Shown: positions 34,566-44,053 of the stretch, piece by piece
Layout of the letters: each line of letters opens with the position of its first letter
Numbering within the stretch: position 1 is the stretch's first letter
Assembly (NCBI RefSeq): GCF_900460955.1
Contig: NZ_UFUW01000001.1
Coordinates: 496,001-560,000 of the forward strand
Direction of reading: 5' to 3'
DNA from: Cardiobacterium valvarum
GTDB taxonomy: Bacteria; Pseudomonadota; Gammaproteobacteria; Cardiobacteriales; Cardiobacteriaceae
DNA length: 64,000 nt
Position numbers and translations under genes: made by a program
Notes under the pieces: model-generated
Seen by the model: only the letters and a program-made list of their open reading frames with translations
Databases searched by the model: none
Told to the model about the DNA's origin: nothing

Positions 34566-35708
34566 ATGTTACAAAGCAGTGACAGCCGCGCCCACAGCGA
34601 CTCGGAAAAATGGCACAAATACAGCGGTACCAGCATCCTGCCGATGTGGATTGCCGATACCGAATTCCTTGCCTCGCCCGCCATCAACGATGCCCTGCAA
34701 GCGCGCATTGAGCATGGCGTCTTCGGCTACGGAAACCAGCAACAAGCCCGCTTCATTGACGGCATCATCCGCCACTGCGAGACCCATTATGGCTGGCATG
34801 TGGATGCTGACTGGATTATCCCGCTCACCGGTTGCGTGCCCGGCCTCAACTTCAGCCGCGCCATCGCCCGCCTGCGCGGTAAAAACCGTGCCGTGATCGT
34901 CGAACCCGTTTACCCGCACCTGCGTAAAAACCCGGCCCTGCTGCCCGACTACACCAATGCAGGCTCGCCCTGCATACTCGAAAGCGGTCGCTGGACCCCC
35001 GATTTCGACGCACTTGAAGCCAACATAGACGACGAGACCGGCCTGCTGCTCCTCTGCCACCCGCACAACCCTATCGGCCGCACCTACACGGACGCCGAAC
35101 TTGGCCGCTACCACGACATCGCCCAAAAATACGATCTGCTCGTCTGCTCGGACGAAATCCACTGCGACATCATCCTCAACGGCACGCGTCACCGCCCCTT
35201 CGCCAGCCTGGATGACGACGCACGCGACCGCACCATCACCCTGATGTCAATGGGAAAAACCTACAACATCGCGGGGCTCTCCTGCGCCTTTACCATCATT
35301 CCGAACGCTGCACTACGCCAGGAATTCCGCCGCGTCAGCGTAGGCATGACCGGCGACGTAAACGTCCTCGGCATGACGGCGGGCATCGCCGCCCTCGAAC
35401 ACGGCGAAAAATGGCGGCAGGAAATGATTGCCTACCTGCGCGAAAACGCCCGGCTTGCCGAACAACGCGTCAACGCCACCGGCAAACTGCACATGACGCC
35501 GGTCGAGGCGACCTTTCTCGCCTGGATTGACGCACGCGGCCTCGGTGTGGACAACCCGCAGCGCTACTTCGAAGAACACGGCGTCGGCATGAACGACGGT
35601 GCGGACTTCGGCGCGCCCGGTTTCGTCCGCCTCAACTTCGGCTGCCCGCGCGAGATGCTTGAAGAAGCATTGAGACGCATCGAAAAAGCCGTTGCCGCCG
35701 CATCCTGA
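34566..35708 (+). CDS. patB: PatB/MalY-type PLP-dependent C-S lyase
   Basis: Fold-type I aminotransferase-like enzyme that splits cystathionine or cysteine to sulphide or homocysteine, pyruvate and ammonia. The 380-residue protein has MWIADTEFLASPAI at the N-terminus and HNPIGRTYTDAEL. The PLP lysine is K231 in SMGKTYNIAGL. The C-terminal substrate arginine region is GAPGFVRLNFGCPR. The ATG follows AAGGAACCC. Oral bacteria use such enzymes to make hydrogen sulphide. Regulation as in MalY is not evident. The symbol rests on family resemblance. Confidence 0.85.
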   Translation: MLQSSDSRAHSDSEKWHKYSGTSILPMWIADTEFLASPAINDALQARIEHGVFGYGNQQQARFIDGIIRHCETHYGWHVDADWIIPLTGCVPGLNFSRAIARLRGKNRAVIVEPVYPHLRKNPALLPDYTNAGSPCILESGRWTPDFDALEANIDDETGLLLLCHPHNPIGRTYTDAELGRYHDIAQKYDLLVCSDEIHCDIILNGTRHRPFASLDDDARDRTITLMSMGKTYNIAGLSCAFTIIPNAALRQEFRRVSVGMTGDVNVLGMTAGIAALEHGEKWRQEMIAYLRENARLAEQRVNATGKLHMTPVEATFLAWIDARGLGVDNPQRYFEEHGVGMNDGADFGAPGFVRLNFGCPREMLEEALRRIEKAVAAAS

Positions 35709-35712
35709 AAAA

Positions 35713-36288
35713 ATGCCGCCCACCATGAACGCAGCAGAAAAAGCCCGCATCCGCCAACATGCCGCCGACCTCATCCGCTACTCTTTCCCCCTCATCCGGG
35801 CAGAAGCCGGACAAGCGGGCAAACACCTGGCCGCCTATTACTTCGCGCTGGTGGACGACTTCTTTGCCGCCGCCGACAACGCTATTACCCACGAAGACAT
35901 GCAGGCCTTCGACCCGGACAGCACCCTCTTGGGTGCTATCTGGGATGGCCGCTGCAAACTCTACGAAGGTAGCTACCGGGCCGTTGACCCGCACACGGGC
36001 GCATGGCCGGACAACCAGTCCGCCCTGTACAAAGAAACCTGGCTGCTGGCCGAACAAGCCGCCGATGACGAAGCCCAATACCAAACCTTGCGCCGCGACT
36101 TCGAAACCTGCCTGCTCGAAGCACTGGCACAGTGCGACGCAGAAGGCCTCTTCGGCGACCGCCGCGAAAACGGCCTGCTGCTCTTTGCCTTCTACATCGA
36201 CGACTACGACGGTAACGGCAAAAAATCCCTGCTTCGCCGCTCTGCCGAACAACTCAATCCGGCAGAAGCGCGGGACAAACTGAAATAA
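35713..36288 (+). CDS. Hypothetical protein, acidic and soluble
   Basis: I do not recognise this 191-residue protein. ATGs at 35713 and 35725 (MNAAEKARIRQHAADL) are both plausible. The second has the more protein-like start. It has no signal peptide. The sequence is rich in Asp, Ala and aromatic residues (YYFALVDDFFAAADN, LLFAFYIDDYDGNGKKSLLRR). DYDGNGK resembles a calcium-loop but is single. It starts just after patB, so it is probably co-transcribed. Confidence 0.75.
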   Translation: MPPTMNAAEKARIRQHAADLIRYSFPLIRAEAGQAGKHLAAYYFALVDDFFAAADNAITHEDMQAFDPDSTLLGAIWDGRCKLYEGSYRAVDPHTGAWPDNQSALYKETWLLAEQAADDEAQYQTLRRDFETCLLEALAQCDAEGLFGDRRENGLLLFAFYIDDYDGNGKKSLLRRSAEQLNPAEARDKLK

Positions 36289-36389
36289 CGGCCAACCCCT
36301 ATTTGCCATCCGGCAAAACACTGTCGAAATCATGCGTTAGATTCCGGGAGTTGCACATTGATAACGCATGAAAAAAGGAACCCATCCCT

Positions 36390-36692
36390 ATGATCAACAT
36401 CTACGTCGGTAACCTCTCCTACCGGGCCACCGAACAAGAACTGCGCGACCTCTTTGCGCCTTACGGCAGCGTCAGCAACGCCAGCATCATCACCGAGCGC
36501 GGCAGCGGCCGCAGCAAAGGCTTCGGCTTCGTCGAAATGCACGACAACAGCGAAGGCCTGCGTGCCATCGAAGCCTTGAACGGTAAAGAAGTTGGCGGCA
36601 GACCGCTCAAAATCAACGAAGCACGCCCGCGTGAAGAACGCCCGCGCCGCGACCGCGTCGGCGGCGGTAACTTCGGCGGCAACAGCTGGTAA
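36390..36692 (+). CDS. Small RRM-type RNA-binding protein
   Basis: A 100-residue single-RRM protein. RNP2 is IYVGNL (residues 4-9) and RNP1 is KGFGFVEM (about 43-50), both complete. A short Arg/Glu then Gly-rich tail (RPREERPRRDRVGGGNFGG) follows. Such proteins are cold- or stress-linked RNA chaperones in proteobacteria and cyanobacteria. The ATG follows AAAAAAGGAACCC. It has its own 100-base upstream gap and a terminator, so it is probably monocistronic. Confidence 0.9.
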   Translation: MINIYVGNLSYRATEQELRDLFAPYGSVSNASIITERGSGRSKGFGFVEMHDNSEGLRAIEALNGKEVGGRPLKINEARPREERPRRDRVGGGNFGGNSW

Positions 36693-36704
36693 TACGCACC
36701 GCAC

Positions 36705-36728
36705 AAAGCCCGCTCCGGCGGGCTTTTT
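36705..36728 (+). terminator. Rho-independent terminator after the RRM gene
   Basis: AAAGCCCGC/GCGGGCTTT with a TCCG loop and a T run. Confidence 0.9.
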
Positions 36729-36748
36729 CGTTCGCATGACAAACCGCT

Positions 36749-37564
36749 ATGCTCTCGCCACTCGCCATCCTTTACCGCGATGACCGTCTGCTGGCCGTCA
36801 ACAAACCGGCCGGCCTCTTCGTCCATCCCAGCCCACTCGATCGATATGCCGCGAGCAGCGTCGTTGAGCAACTGCAACAACAAATAGGCTGCAAACCTTA
36901 TCCTGTCCACCGTCTTGATCGCCCGACCAGCGGTGTCCTGCTCTTCGCGCTCGATCCCGAAACCGCACGCCTGTGCGGCGCCCACATCGCAGCAAACCGT
37001 CTGCACAAAACCTACCACGCCGTTGTGCGCGGCTGGCTGGCGGATGCGGGCAACATTGACTACCCACTCAGCTACCTGCCGGACAAAATTGCCGATCGTG
37101 ACCGCAGCCGTGACAAAGCACCACAAGCAGCGCTGACCCACTACCGCTGCCTGCGGCGCAGCGAAATCCCGCTGGCGAGCGACGGTCGCCACCCCACCTC
37201 GCGCTACAGCCTGGCCGAGCTCAATCCGCGGCATGGCCGCAAACACCAACTGCGCCGCCATCTAAAACACATCTTCCATCCCATCCTCGGTGACACCAGC
37301 CATGGCGACAACCGCCAAAACCGTGTTCTTGGCGGCCACCTCGGCGATCCGCGCTACACCACGGCAATGACGGGTCCTGGCTTACGCCTGATGCTACACG
37401 CCACCCGCCTGCAATTCCCCCATCCGTGGAGCGGAGAAGCGCTTGATCTGCGCGCTCCCCCCGATGCCCATTGGCAATACATCTCCCGTTATCTCGGCCT
37501 GGAAACCGCCTTTTCAGAGCCGCATGCTAAAAATTGCAGTGATGGCATCGGTCGCTGCAGCTGA
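36749..37564 (+). CDS. truC: tRNA pseudouridine(65) synthase TruC
   Basis: RluA-family enzyme making pseudouridine 65 in tRNA. The 271-residue product aligns by eye with E. coli TruC: ILYRDDRLLAVNKPAGLFVH, then the catalytic HRLDRPTSGVLLF (Asp in RLDR). KTYHAVVRGW, DYPL and DKIADRD follow, then GRKHQLRRHL and HPILGDTSHGD. The last 20 residues after ISRYLGLE are extra compared with E. coli. It is probably transcribed alone from the short gap after the RRM gene's terminator. Confidence 0.93.
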   Translation: MLSPLAILYRDDRLLAVNKPAGLFVHPSPLDRYAASSVVEQLQQQIGCKPYPVHRLDRPTSGVLLFALDPETARLCGAHIAANRLHKTYHAVVRGWLADAGNIDYPLSYLPDKIADRDRSRDKAPQAALTHYRCLRRSEIPLASDGRHPTSRYSLAELNPRHGRKHQLRRHLKHIFHPILGDTSHGDNRQNRVLGGHLGDPRYTTAMTGPGLRLMLHATRLQFPHPWSGEALDLRAPPDAHWQYISRYLGLETAFSEPHAKNCSDGIGRCS

Positions 37565-37697
37565 TTAAAGAGGAATGGCATCTGCCAGAGCCCCGCAATC
37601 TACCATTTTGTGGCAAAATATTACCGTCACATTACCGGTCTATTTACAAGGTTATGAAAGGATCGGGAAAATAACCGCTTAACTAGGAGATCCGATT

Positions 37698-40600
37698 ATG
37701 GCCCATATCACCCTTAGCCTGAAAAACCCCGCCGGCGATACCCTTGCTACCCACGCGCTTGATACTGCCGGCGCGCCGCAGCACATTGAGGCCATGCATG
37801 GGGCGTACTACCAGTTTACGGATGCCGCAAGCGGGATCGGGCCGGAGCAGCTGATAACTGAGCGTAAAGGCGACGATCTCTACATCGCCTTCGATGATGG
37901 CACTGACCTTATCATCGACCACTATTTCAGCCAGGGACAGGGCGCGCTGGTTGGTACACAGGTAAACGGCGGGCTGTACAACTACCCCGTCGCCACCCTT
38001 AGCGAACATGAACTGGCGGCGGAAGTTGCCGCCGCGCAGGCGTTTGCACCCAACACGGTGGACAAAGCCGGACTGGCCGCCCTCGGCGGACTCGCCCTGA
38101 TTGGCGGTGGTATCGCACTTGCCGCGCATAACCACGACAAACACCATCACGGCGACAACATTGCACCGCAGCCGCAACCCGAACCACAACCGGGTCCTAA
38201 TCCACAACCCAACCCGAATCCGCAACCCAACCCGAATCCACAACCTAACCCGAATCCACAACCTAACCCGAACCCACAACCGAATCCCCAGCCGCGACCC
38301 CAACCCAACCATGCGGGCAAAATCACCATTAGCGGCGAAGCCAAAGTGGGCAAGACCCTCACCGCAACCGTCACGGACAAAGACGGCACCGACAAGGCGA
38401 ACATCCAGTACAGCTGGTACGCCGATGGCAAGAAAGTCGGCGAGGGTAAAACCTACACCGTACAAGCGGGGGACAAAGGCAAGAGCCTCACCGCCAAAGC
38501 GAACTACACCGACGACAAAGGCCACGCGGAGAACATCGAAAGCCGCCCGACCGATAAAGTGAGCGAAGACGCGCCCCCGTCGCAACCGAATAACGAAGGC
38601 GTGATCACCATCACGGGCGAAGCCAAAGTGGGCAAGACCCTCACCGCAACCGTCACGGACAAAGACGGTACCGACAAGGCGAACATCCAGTACAGCTGGT
38701 ATGCCGATGGCAAGAAAGTCGGTGAGGGTAAAACCTACACCGTACAAGCGGGGGACAAAGGCAAGAGCCTCACCGCCAAAGCGGACTACACCGACGACAA
38801 AGGCCACGCGGAGAACATCGAAAGCCGCCCGACCGATAAAGTGAGCGAAGACGCGCCCCCGTCGCAACCGAATAACGAAGGCGTGATCACCATCACGGGC
38901 GAAGCCAAAGTGGGCAAGACCCTCACCGCAACCGTCACGGACAAAGACGGCACCGACAAGGCGAACATCCAGTACAGCTGGTATGCCGATGGCAAGAAAG
39001 TCGGCGAGGGTAAAACCTACACCGTACAAGCGGGGGACAAAGGCAAGAGCCTCACCGCCAAAGCGAACTATACCGACGACAAAGGCCACGCGGAGAACAT
39101 CGAAAGCCGCCCGACCGATAAAGTGAGCGAAGACGCGCCCCCGTCGCAACCGAATAACGAAGGCGTGATCACCATCACGGGCGAAGCCAAAGTGGGCAAG
39201 ACCCTCACCGCAACCGTCACGGACAAAGACGGCACCGACAAGGCGAACATCCAGTACAGCTGGTATGCCGATGGCAAGAAAGTCGGCGAGGGTAAAACCT
39301 ACACCGTACAAGCGGGGGACAAAGGCAAGAGCCTCACCGCCAAAGCGAACTATACCGACGACAAAGGCCACGCGGAGAACATCGAAAGCCGCCCGACCGA
39401 TAAAGTGAGCGAAGACGCGCCCCCGTCGCAACCGAATAACGAAGGCGTGATCACCATCACGGGCGAAGCCAAAGTGGGCAAGACCCTCACCGCAACCGTC
39501 ACGGACAAAGACGGCACCGACAAGGCGAACATCCAGTACAGCTGGTATGCCGATGGCAAGAAAGTCGGCGAGGGTAAAACCTACACCGTACAAGCGGGAG
39601 ACAAAGGCAAGAGCCTCACCGCCAAAGCGAGCTACACCGACGACAAAGGCCACGCGGAGGACATCGAAAGCCGCCCGACCGATAAAGTGAGCGAAGACGC
39701 GCCCCCGCCGCAGCCGAATAACGAAGGCGTGATCACCATCACGGGCGAAGCCAAAGTGGGCAAGACCCTCACCGCAACCGTCACGGACAAAGACGGCACC
39801 GACAAGGCGAACATTCAGTACAGCTGGTATGCCGATGGCAAGAAAGTCGGCGAGGGTAAAACCTACACCGTACAAGCAGGAGACAAAGGCAAGAGCCTCA
39901 CCGCCAAAGCGAACTACACCGACGACAAAGGCCACGCGGAGGACATCGAAAGCCGCCCGACCGATAAAGTGAGCGAAGACGCGCCCCCGTCGCAACCGAA
40001 TAACGAAGGCGTGATCACCATCACGGGCGAAGCCAAAGTGGGCAAGACCCTCACCGCAACCGTCACGGACAAAGACGGCACCGACAAGGCGAACATCCAG
40101 TACAGCTGGTACGCCGATGGCAAGAAAGTCGGCGAGGGTAAAACCTACACCGTACAAGCGGGGGACAAAGGCAAGAGCCTCACCGCCAAAGCGAACTACA
40201 CCGACGACAAAGGCCACGCGGAGGACATCGAAAGCCGCCCGACCGATAAAGTGAGCGAAGATGCGCCACCGTCGCAACCGAATAACGAAGGCGTGATCAC
40301 CATCACGGGCGAAGCCAAAGTAGGCAAGACCCTCACCGCAACCGTCACGGACAAAGACGGCACCGACAAGGCGAACATCCAGTACAGCTGGTACGCCGAT
40401 GGCAAGAAAGTCGGCGAGGGTAAAACCTACACCGTACAAGCGGGGGACAAAGGCAAGAGCCTCACCGCCAAAGCGAACTACACCGACGACAAAGGCCACG
40501 CGGAGGACATCGAAAGCCGCCCGACCGATAAAGTGAGTGAAGACACGCCCCCGCCGCAGCCCAATCACGCGGGTAAAATCACCATTAGCGGCGAAGCCAA

Positions 40601-43600
40601 AGTGGGCAGCGAACTCACCGCGCAACTCAGCGACAGTGATGGCTTCGCTGCTGACAAAGTGCAATACCAATGGCTACGCGATGGTCAAGCCATTAACGGA
40701 CAAACAGGCAAGACCTATACTCTCACCAGCGACGATGCCGGGCACAAAATCAGCGTGCGCGCCACCTACAAAGACAACGCCGGGCATGATGAAAACCCGA
40801 CGAGCGAGGTGACCGACATCCCTGCTCCACCGCCGAACCAACCGGGTAGCATTGCCATCAGCGGCGAAGCCAAAGTGGGCAGTACCCTTACCGCTACCGT
40901 GACCGACGGCGACGGTTTTACCGCCGACAAAGTCCAATATCAATGGCTGCGTGACGGCAATCCCATTGATAGCGCCAATGGCAAGACCTACACACTGACC
41001 CAAGACGATGCCGGGCACAAAATCACCGTGCGCGCGACGTATAAAGACAACGCCGGGCACGACGAAGCCCCGATCAGCGACGCGCAAGACATCCCCACCC
41101 CGCCGCCCTCCGGCAAAGTTGGCGAATACGTGCCGAAACCGACCACTGACTTCGTCGCCAACGTCAAAGATGCGGAATATGGCGCGAAGGGCGACGGGAA
41201 AACGGACGACACTGCTGCGATTCAAAAAGCCATTGATGCGGTCGCAGCAAAAGGCGGTGGCATTGTTGATATTCCAAACGGCACCTACCTGATTGACGCC
41301 CTGCGCCAGGAAACCTCGTCCTATGAAACCAGCGGCCTCGTCCTGAAAAGCAACGTTACCCTGCGCATGGCTGACGGTACCGTGCTCAAATCGTTGCCCA
41401 ACAACTCGCAGTTTGCCTCCGTCGTCACCATCAAAGACGCCAACAATGCCCACATATACGGCGGCACTATTGAAGGTGACCGTGACAGCCATACCGGTGA
41501 ATATGGCGAATGGGGGCATGGTGTGCGTATCACCAACTCCACCAACGTTGTTGTGGAAAAAGTCACCTCCAAAAATAACTGGGGCGACGGCTTCTACGTC
41601 GGCAAGCGCGGCAGCAGCGACATTGAGACCCAAAACATCACCTTCTATCAGGTGAACGCCGACCACAATCGCCGCCAGGGCATCTCCATCACCCACGGCA
41701 AGGGTATCAAAGTCCTCAACTCCGTCTTCAAGGACACTGACGGCACCGACCCGCGCGCCGGCATTGACATTGAGCCGAACAAAAACGAGCAAGTTAGCGA
41801 CGTGGAATTGCGCGGCAACACCTTCTCCGGCAACCGCTACGGTATCGTTGCCTCGAACCACATGCACGGCGGCAGCACGGCGGTGAAAAACATCACCTTC
41901 GAAAACAACATCGTCGAGGATAACCACGTTGGCATCCTTTACGTCGGCGTCGAAGGCGGCACCATCCGCCACAACACCGTGCGTCAAAAACACGATATGC
42001 CCGAGAAATACCCCTATCACCACCAGTACGGCATAGAGCTGCGCAACGGTGCCGTGCATTCGACTACCGGCGTTACCGTCAGCGACAACGACCTCTACGG
42101 TGGCAACGTCATTGACCGCCACACCAGCGGCAACACCATCGGCACCAACCACTTCAAGAGCGCCGTGTACATCAAGGGCACCGCCCAGCCGGGGCAAACC
42201 CTCACCGCCGAAGTCTATGACGGTGACTACGGCGAACTGTACCGCCACGTCAGCGTCAAAGTGCCGCCCAAATCCGTTACCAGCTACCGCTGGTACGCCG
42301 ACGGCGTTGAAATCGAAGGGGCGCACGGATCTACCTACACCCTGACCGAGGCGGAAAGGGGCAAAGTCATCACCGTCAAAATCGCCTACACCGACATCGC
42401 CGGACAAGAAGAAAGCGCCACCAGCGCCGGTACCATGCCGGTTGGCTACAAAAACCACGCCCCGACCGACATCACCCTTGACCCGCGCGTCATCTACGGC
42501 AACGAAGACCAGGCTGAAGTTGGCACCCTCAAAGCCATTGACGCGGACAAGGGCGACCGCTTCACCTACACCGTGAACGACGAGCGTTTCGAAGTTAACG
42601 GCGACATGCTGCGCCTGAAAAAAGGACAAAGCCTTGACTACGACAAAGTGAACAGCGTCACCCTCACCGTCACTGCGACCGACCAGATGGGGGCGAGCTA
42701 CAGTAAAACCTTCACCGCCTACGTGCGCGCGCCGAAAGGAATGCCCGGCTTCGACTATTACGACCTCACCCTGTCTGCCAACAAACTGATGGAAGGCAAA
42801 GACGGCGCCAGTGTCGGCAAACTCACCCTGCGCGACCGCAGCGTCGGCAAAGATTACACCTACCACGTGAACGACCCGCGTTTCGAAATCGTGGATGGCA
42901 CTCTCAAACTCAAAGCCGGGCAGAAAGTCAACTACGACCAAGAAAAAACCATCAGCGTCAGCGTGACCGTCAGCAACAGCGGCGGTCAAACCATACGCAA
43001 AACCTTCACCCTGCACGTCGAAGACGATCCGAATTACCCGCCGATCGGCAACAGCGAGCCACCCAGCTCAGCGGACATCCACAGTGCCACGGAGGCGGGC
43101 GATGCCCTGCACAGACACGATGCGGACAACAATGACGGTCATCACAACGGCGCCCAAACCGCTTCTTACAGCGACGGACACGACAGCGGACATAGCCAGG
43201 CGAAAAGCAGCGACACCCATGCCGCCGCTGATCACACCCAGCACAATGGTGCGACCGACAACGCCCCGCACACCCTGGGCGATAGCGACGCGCCCGTCCA
43301 CCTCAGCGCGCCCCTCAAAGCCAGCGCGCAGGCAGAACTCGCGGGCAAGAGCAGCGCGGAAATCCTCGACTACCTCGGTGAGCGGGGTGGCGACGCTTTC
43401 ACCTTCGACGCCGCAGAGACCCCGCACAACCTCACTGGCACAGACGGTAACGACACCCTTGTAGCCGCGAGTGGCGCGGACACCCTCAAAGGCGGCAACG
43501 GCGCGGACCAGTTCGTCTTCATCACCAACCCGCTGAAAAACGCGGAAAGCCCGGCGCTGAACCAAATCCTCGACCTCAACACCGGGGAAGACCGCATCCG

Positions 43601-43781
43601 CCTCGTCGCGGGCAAAGGCGGAACCATAAAAAACCTGCACTACAACGCCGAAAAACACACCCTTGACTACGACCTTGACGACGGCGCAAACCACAGCTAC
43701 CACAACAGCATCACCCTGCACGCGCACGACGGACATACCCTGACCCAGGAAGAAGTGCTGGCGGCAGTGAGCATCCTGTAA
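37698..43781 (+). CDS. Giant type I-secreted protein with Ig-like repeats and a pectate-lyase-type beta-helix
   Basis: A 2027-residue protein. Residues 1-120 resemble the BapA prefix domain (LITERKGDDLYIAFDDGTDLIIDHYF). A hydrophobic stretch ending in HNHDKHHHGD follows, then a Pro/Asn/Gln linker to 203. Residues 204-955 are eight near-identical 94-residue Ig-like repeats, and two divergent ones reach about 1130. Residues 1140-1485 form a right-handed beta-helix opening with YGAKGDGKTDDTAAIQKAID, as in pectate lyase 3 and AlgE epimerases. An Ig-like and two cadherin-like domains reach 1780, then a His/Asp/Ser-rich linker. An RTX-type segment (TDGNDTL, GGNGADQFVF) and a type I secretion tail end the protein. 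It is probably exported in one step, retained or released, and acts on an extracellular polysaccharide. No transporter gene is in the window. Confidence 0.88.
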   Translation: MAHITLSLKNPAGDTLATHALDTAGAPQHIEAMHGAYYQFTDAASGIGPEQLITERKGDDLYIAFDDGTDLIIDHYFSQGQGALVGTQVNGGLYNYPVATLSEHELAAEVAAAQAFAPNTVDKAGLAALGGLALIGGGIALAAHNHDKHHHGDNIAPQPQPEPQPGPNPQPNPNPQPNPNPQPNPNPQPNPNPQPNPQPRPQPNHAGKITISGEAKVGKTLTATVTDKDGTDKANIQYSWYADGKKVGEGKTYTVQAGDKGKSLTAKANYTDDKGHAENIESRPTDKVSEDAPPSQPNNEGVITITGEAKVGKTLTATVTDKDGTDKANIQYSWYADGKKVGEGKTYTVQAGDKGKSLTAKADYTDDKGHAENIESRPTDKVSEDAPPSQPNNEGVITITGEAKVGKTLTATVTDKDGTDKANIQYSWYADGKKVGEGKTYTVQAGDKGKSLTAKANYTDDKGHAENIESRPTDKVSEDAPPSQPNNEGVITITGEAKVGKTLTATVTDKDGTDKANIQYSWYADGKKVGEGKTYTVQAGDKGKSLTAKANYTDDKGHAENIESRPTDKVSEDAPPSQPNNEGVITITGEAKVGKTLTATVTDKDGTDKANIQYSWYADGKKVGEGKTYTVQAGDKGKSLTAKASYTDDKGHAEDIESRPTDKVSEDAPPPQPNNEGVITITGEAKVGKTLTATVTDKDGTDKANIQYSWYADGKKVGEGKTYTVQAGDKGKSLTAKANYTDDKGHAEDIESRPTDKVSEDAPPSQPNNEGVITITGEAKVGKTLTATVTDKDGTDKANIQYSWYADGKKVGEGKTYTVQAGDKGKSLTAKANYTDDKGHAEDIESRPTDKVSEDAPPSQPNNEGVITITGEAKVGKTLTATVTDKDGTDKANIQYSWYADGKKVGEGKTYTVQAGDKGKSLTAKANYTDDKGHAEDIESRPTDKVSEDTPPPQPNHAGKITISGEAKVGSELTAQLSDSDGFAADKVQYQWLRDGQAINGQTGKTYTLTSDDAGHKISVRATYKDNAGHDENPTSEVTDIPAPPPNQPGSIAISGEAKVGSTLTATVTDGDGFTADKVQYQWLRDGNPIDSANGKTYTLTQDDAGHKITVRATYKDNAGHDEAPISDAQDIPTPPPSGKVGEYVPKPTTDFVANVKDAEYGAKGDGKTDDTAAIQKAIDAVAAKGGGIVDIPNGTYLIDALRQETSSYETSGLVLKSNVTLRMADGTVLKSLPNNSQFASVVTIKDANNAHIYGGTIEGDRDSHTGEYGEWGHGVRITNSTNVVVEKVTSKNNWGDGFYVGKRGSSDIETQNITFYQVNADHNRRQGISITHGKGIKVLNSVFKDTDGTDPRAGIDIEPNKNEQVSDVELRGNTFSGNRYGIVASNHMHGGSTAVKNITFENNIVEDNHVGILYVGVEGGTIRHNTVRQKHDMPEKYPYHHQYGIELRNGAVHSTTGVTVSDNDLYGGNVIDRHTSGNTIGTNHFKSAVYIKGTAQPGQTLTAEVYDGDYGELYRHVSVKVPPKSVTSYRWYADGVEIEGAHGSTYTLTEAERGKVITVKIAYTDIAGQEESATSAGTMPVGYKNHAPTDITLDPRVIYGNEDQAEVGTLKAIDADKGDRFTYTVNDERFEVNGDMLRLKKGQSLDYDKVNSVTLTVTATDQMGASYSKTFTAYVRAPKGMPGFDYYDLTLSANKLMEGKDGASVGKLTLRDRSVGKDYTYHVNDPRFEIVDGTLKLKAGQKVNYDQEKTISVSVTVSNSGGQTIRKTFTLHVEDDPNYPPIGNSEPPSSADIHSATEAGDALHRHDADNNDGHHNGAQTASYSDGHDSGHSQAKSSDTHAAADHTQHNGATDNAPHTLGDSDAPVHLSAPLKASAQAELAGKSSAEILDYLGERGGDAFTFDAAETPHNLTGTDGNDTLVAASGADTLKGGNGADQFVFITNPLKNAESPALNQILDLNTGEDRIRLVAGKGGTIKNLHYNAEKHTLDYDLDDGANHSYHNSITLHAHDGHTLTQEEVLAAVSIL
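38307..40562 (+). repeat. Eight tandem 282-base repeats encoding Ig-like domains
   Basis: Exactly eight units of 282 bases (94 codons) with only scattered differences, for example ANY/ADY/ASY and HAEN/HAED variants. The near-identity at silent sites shows recent amplification or ongoing homogenisation. The unit encodes GEAKVGKTLTATVTDKDGTD and SWYADGKKVGEGKTYTVQAGD, the core of the repeat. Confidence 0.95.
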
Positions 43782-43806
43782 ACGCCGTCAAGCGGCGTAA
43801 AACGGG
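43782..43806 (+). repeat. CAAGCGG-family repeat right after the first giant gene
   Basis: ACGCCGTCAAGCGGCGTAAA, in which ACGCCG pairs with CGGCGT. The same sequence follows the second giant gene. Confidence 0.65.
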
Positions 43807-43813
43807 CTTCGGC

Positions 43814-43866
43814 TCGCCATCGCGAAAAAACCTCCCCCGCTGGGGGAGGTTTTTTCGCGATGGCGA
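43814..43866 (+). terminator. Terminator built on a 25-bp perfect inverted repeat
   Basis: Two 25-base arms (43814-43838 and 43842-43866) are perfectly complementary around a GCT loop. The inner part CCTCCCCC/GGGGGAGG is flanked by A and T runs, a strong bidirectional terminator. The outer TCGCCATCGCG/CGCGATGGCGA extends it well beyond ordinary terminator length. Confidence 0.85.
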
Positions 43867-43886
43867 ACATCCACAAACCCCGTGTT

Positions 43887-43926
43887 TATCCCGCTTGGCG
43901 AGGTCAGGTTTTATCCCGCTTGACAC
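43887..43926 (-). repeat. Pair of CAAGCGG-family repeats, reverse orientation
   Basis: TTTATCCCGCTTGGCG and TTTATCCCGCTTGACA, with cores at 43891 and 43916 (25 bases apart). Read on the minus strand they are CAAGCGGGATAAA. Confidence 0.75.
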
Positions 43927-44053
43927 CGAACAGAATAAACACGCTTTTCCGCCAAGCTTTCACTCGCTTCGTGACAGAATGCTACTATTACATTACCAGT
44001 TGATTTAGAAGCAAAAAAACTGGAAAACAACCGCTTAACCAGGAGACCCGATC

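Noticed and set aside
37683-40670. A 995-codon open frame antisense to the first giant gene
   Set aside because: It is the mirror of the 282-base repeats. The repeated sequence simply lacks stops on the other strand, and it has no ribosome site or recognisable domain.
40674-43016. A 780-codon antisense frame under the beta-helix part
   Set aside because: Same shadow effect. The plus-strand domains are convincing.
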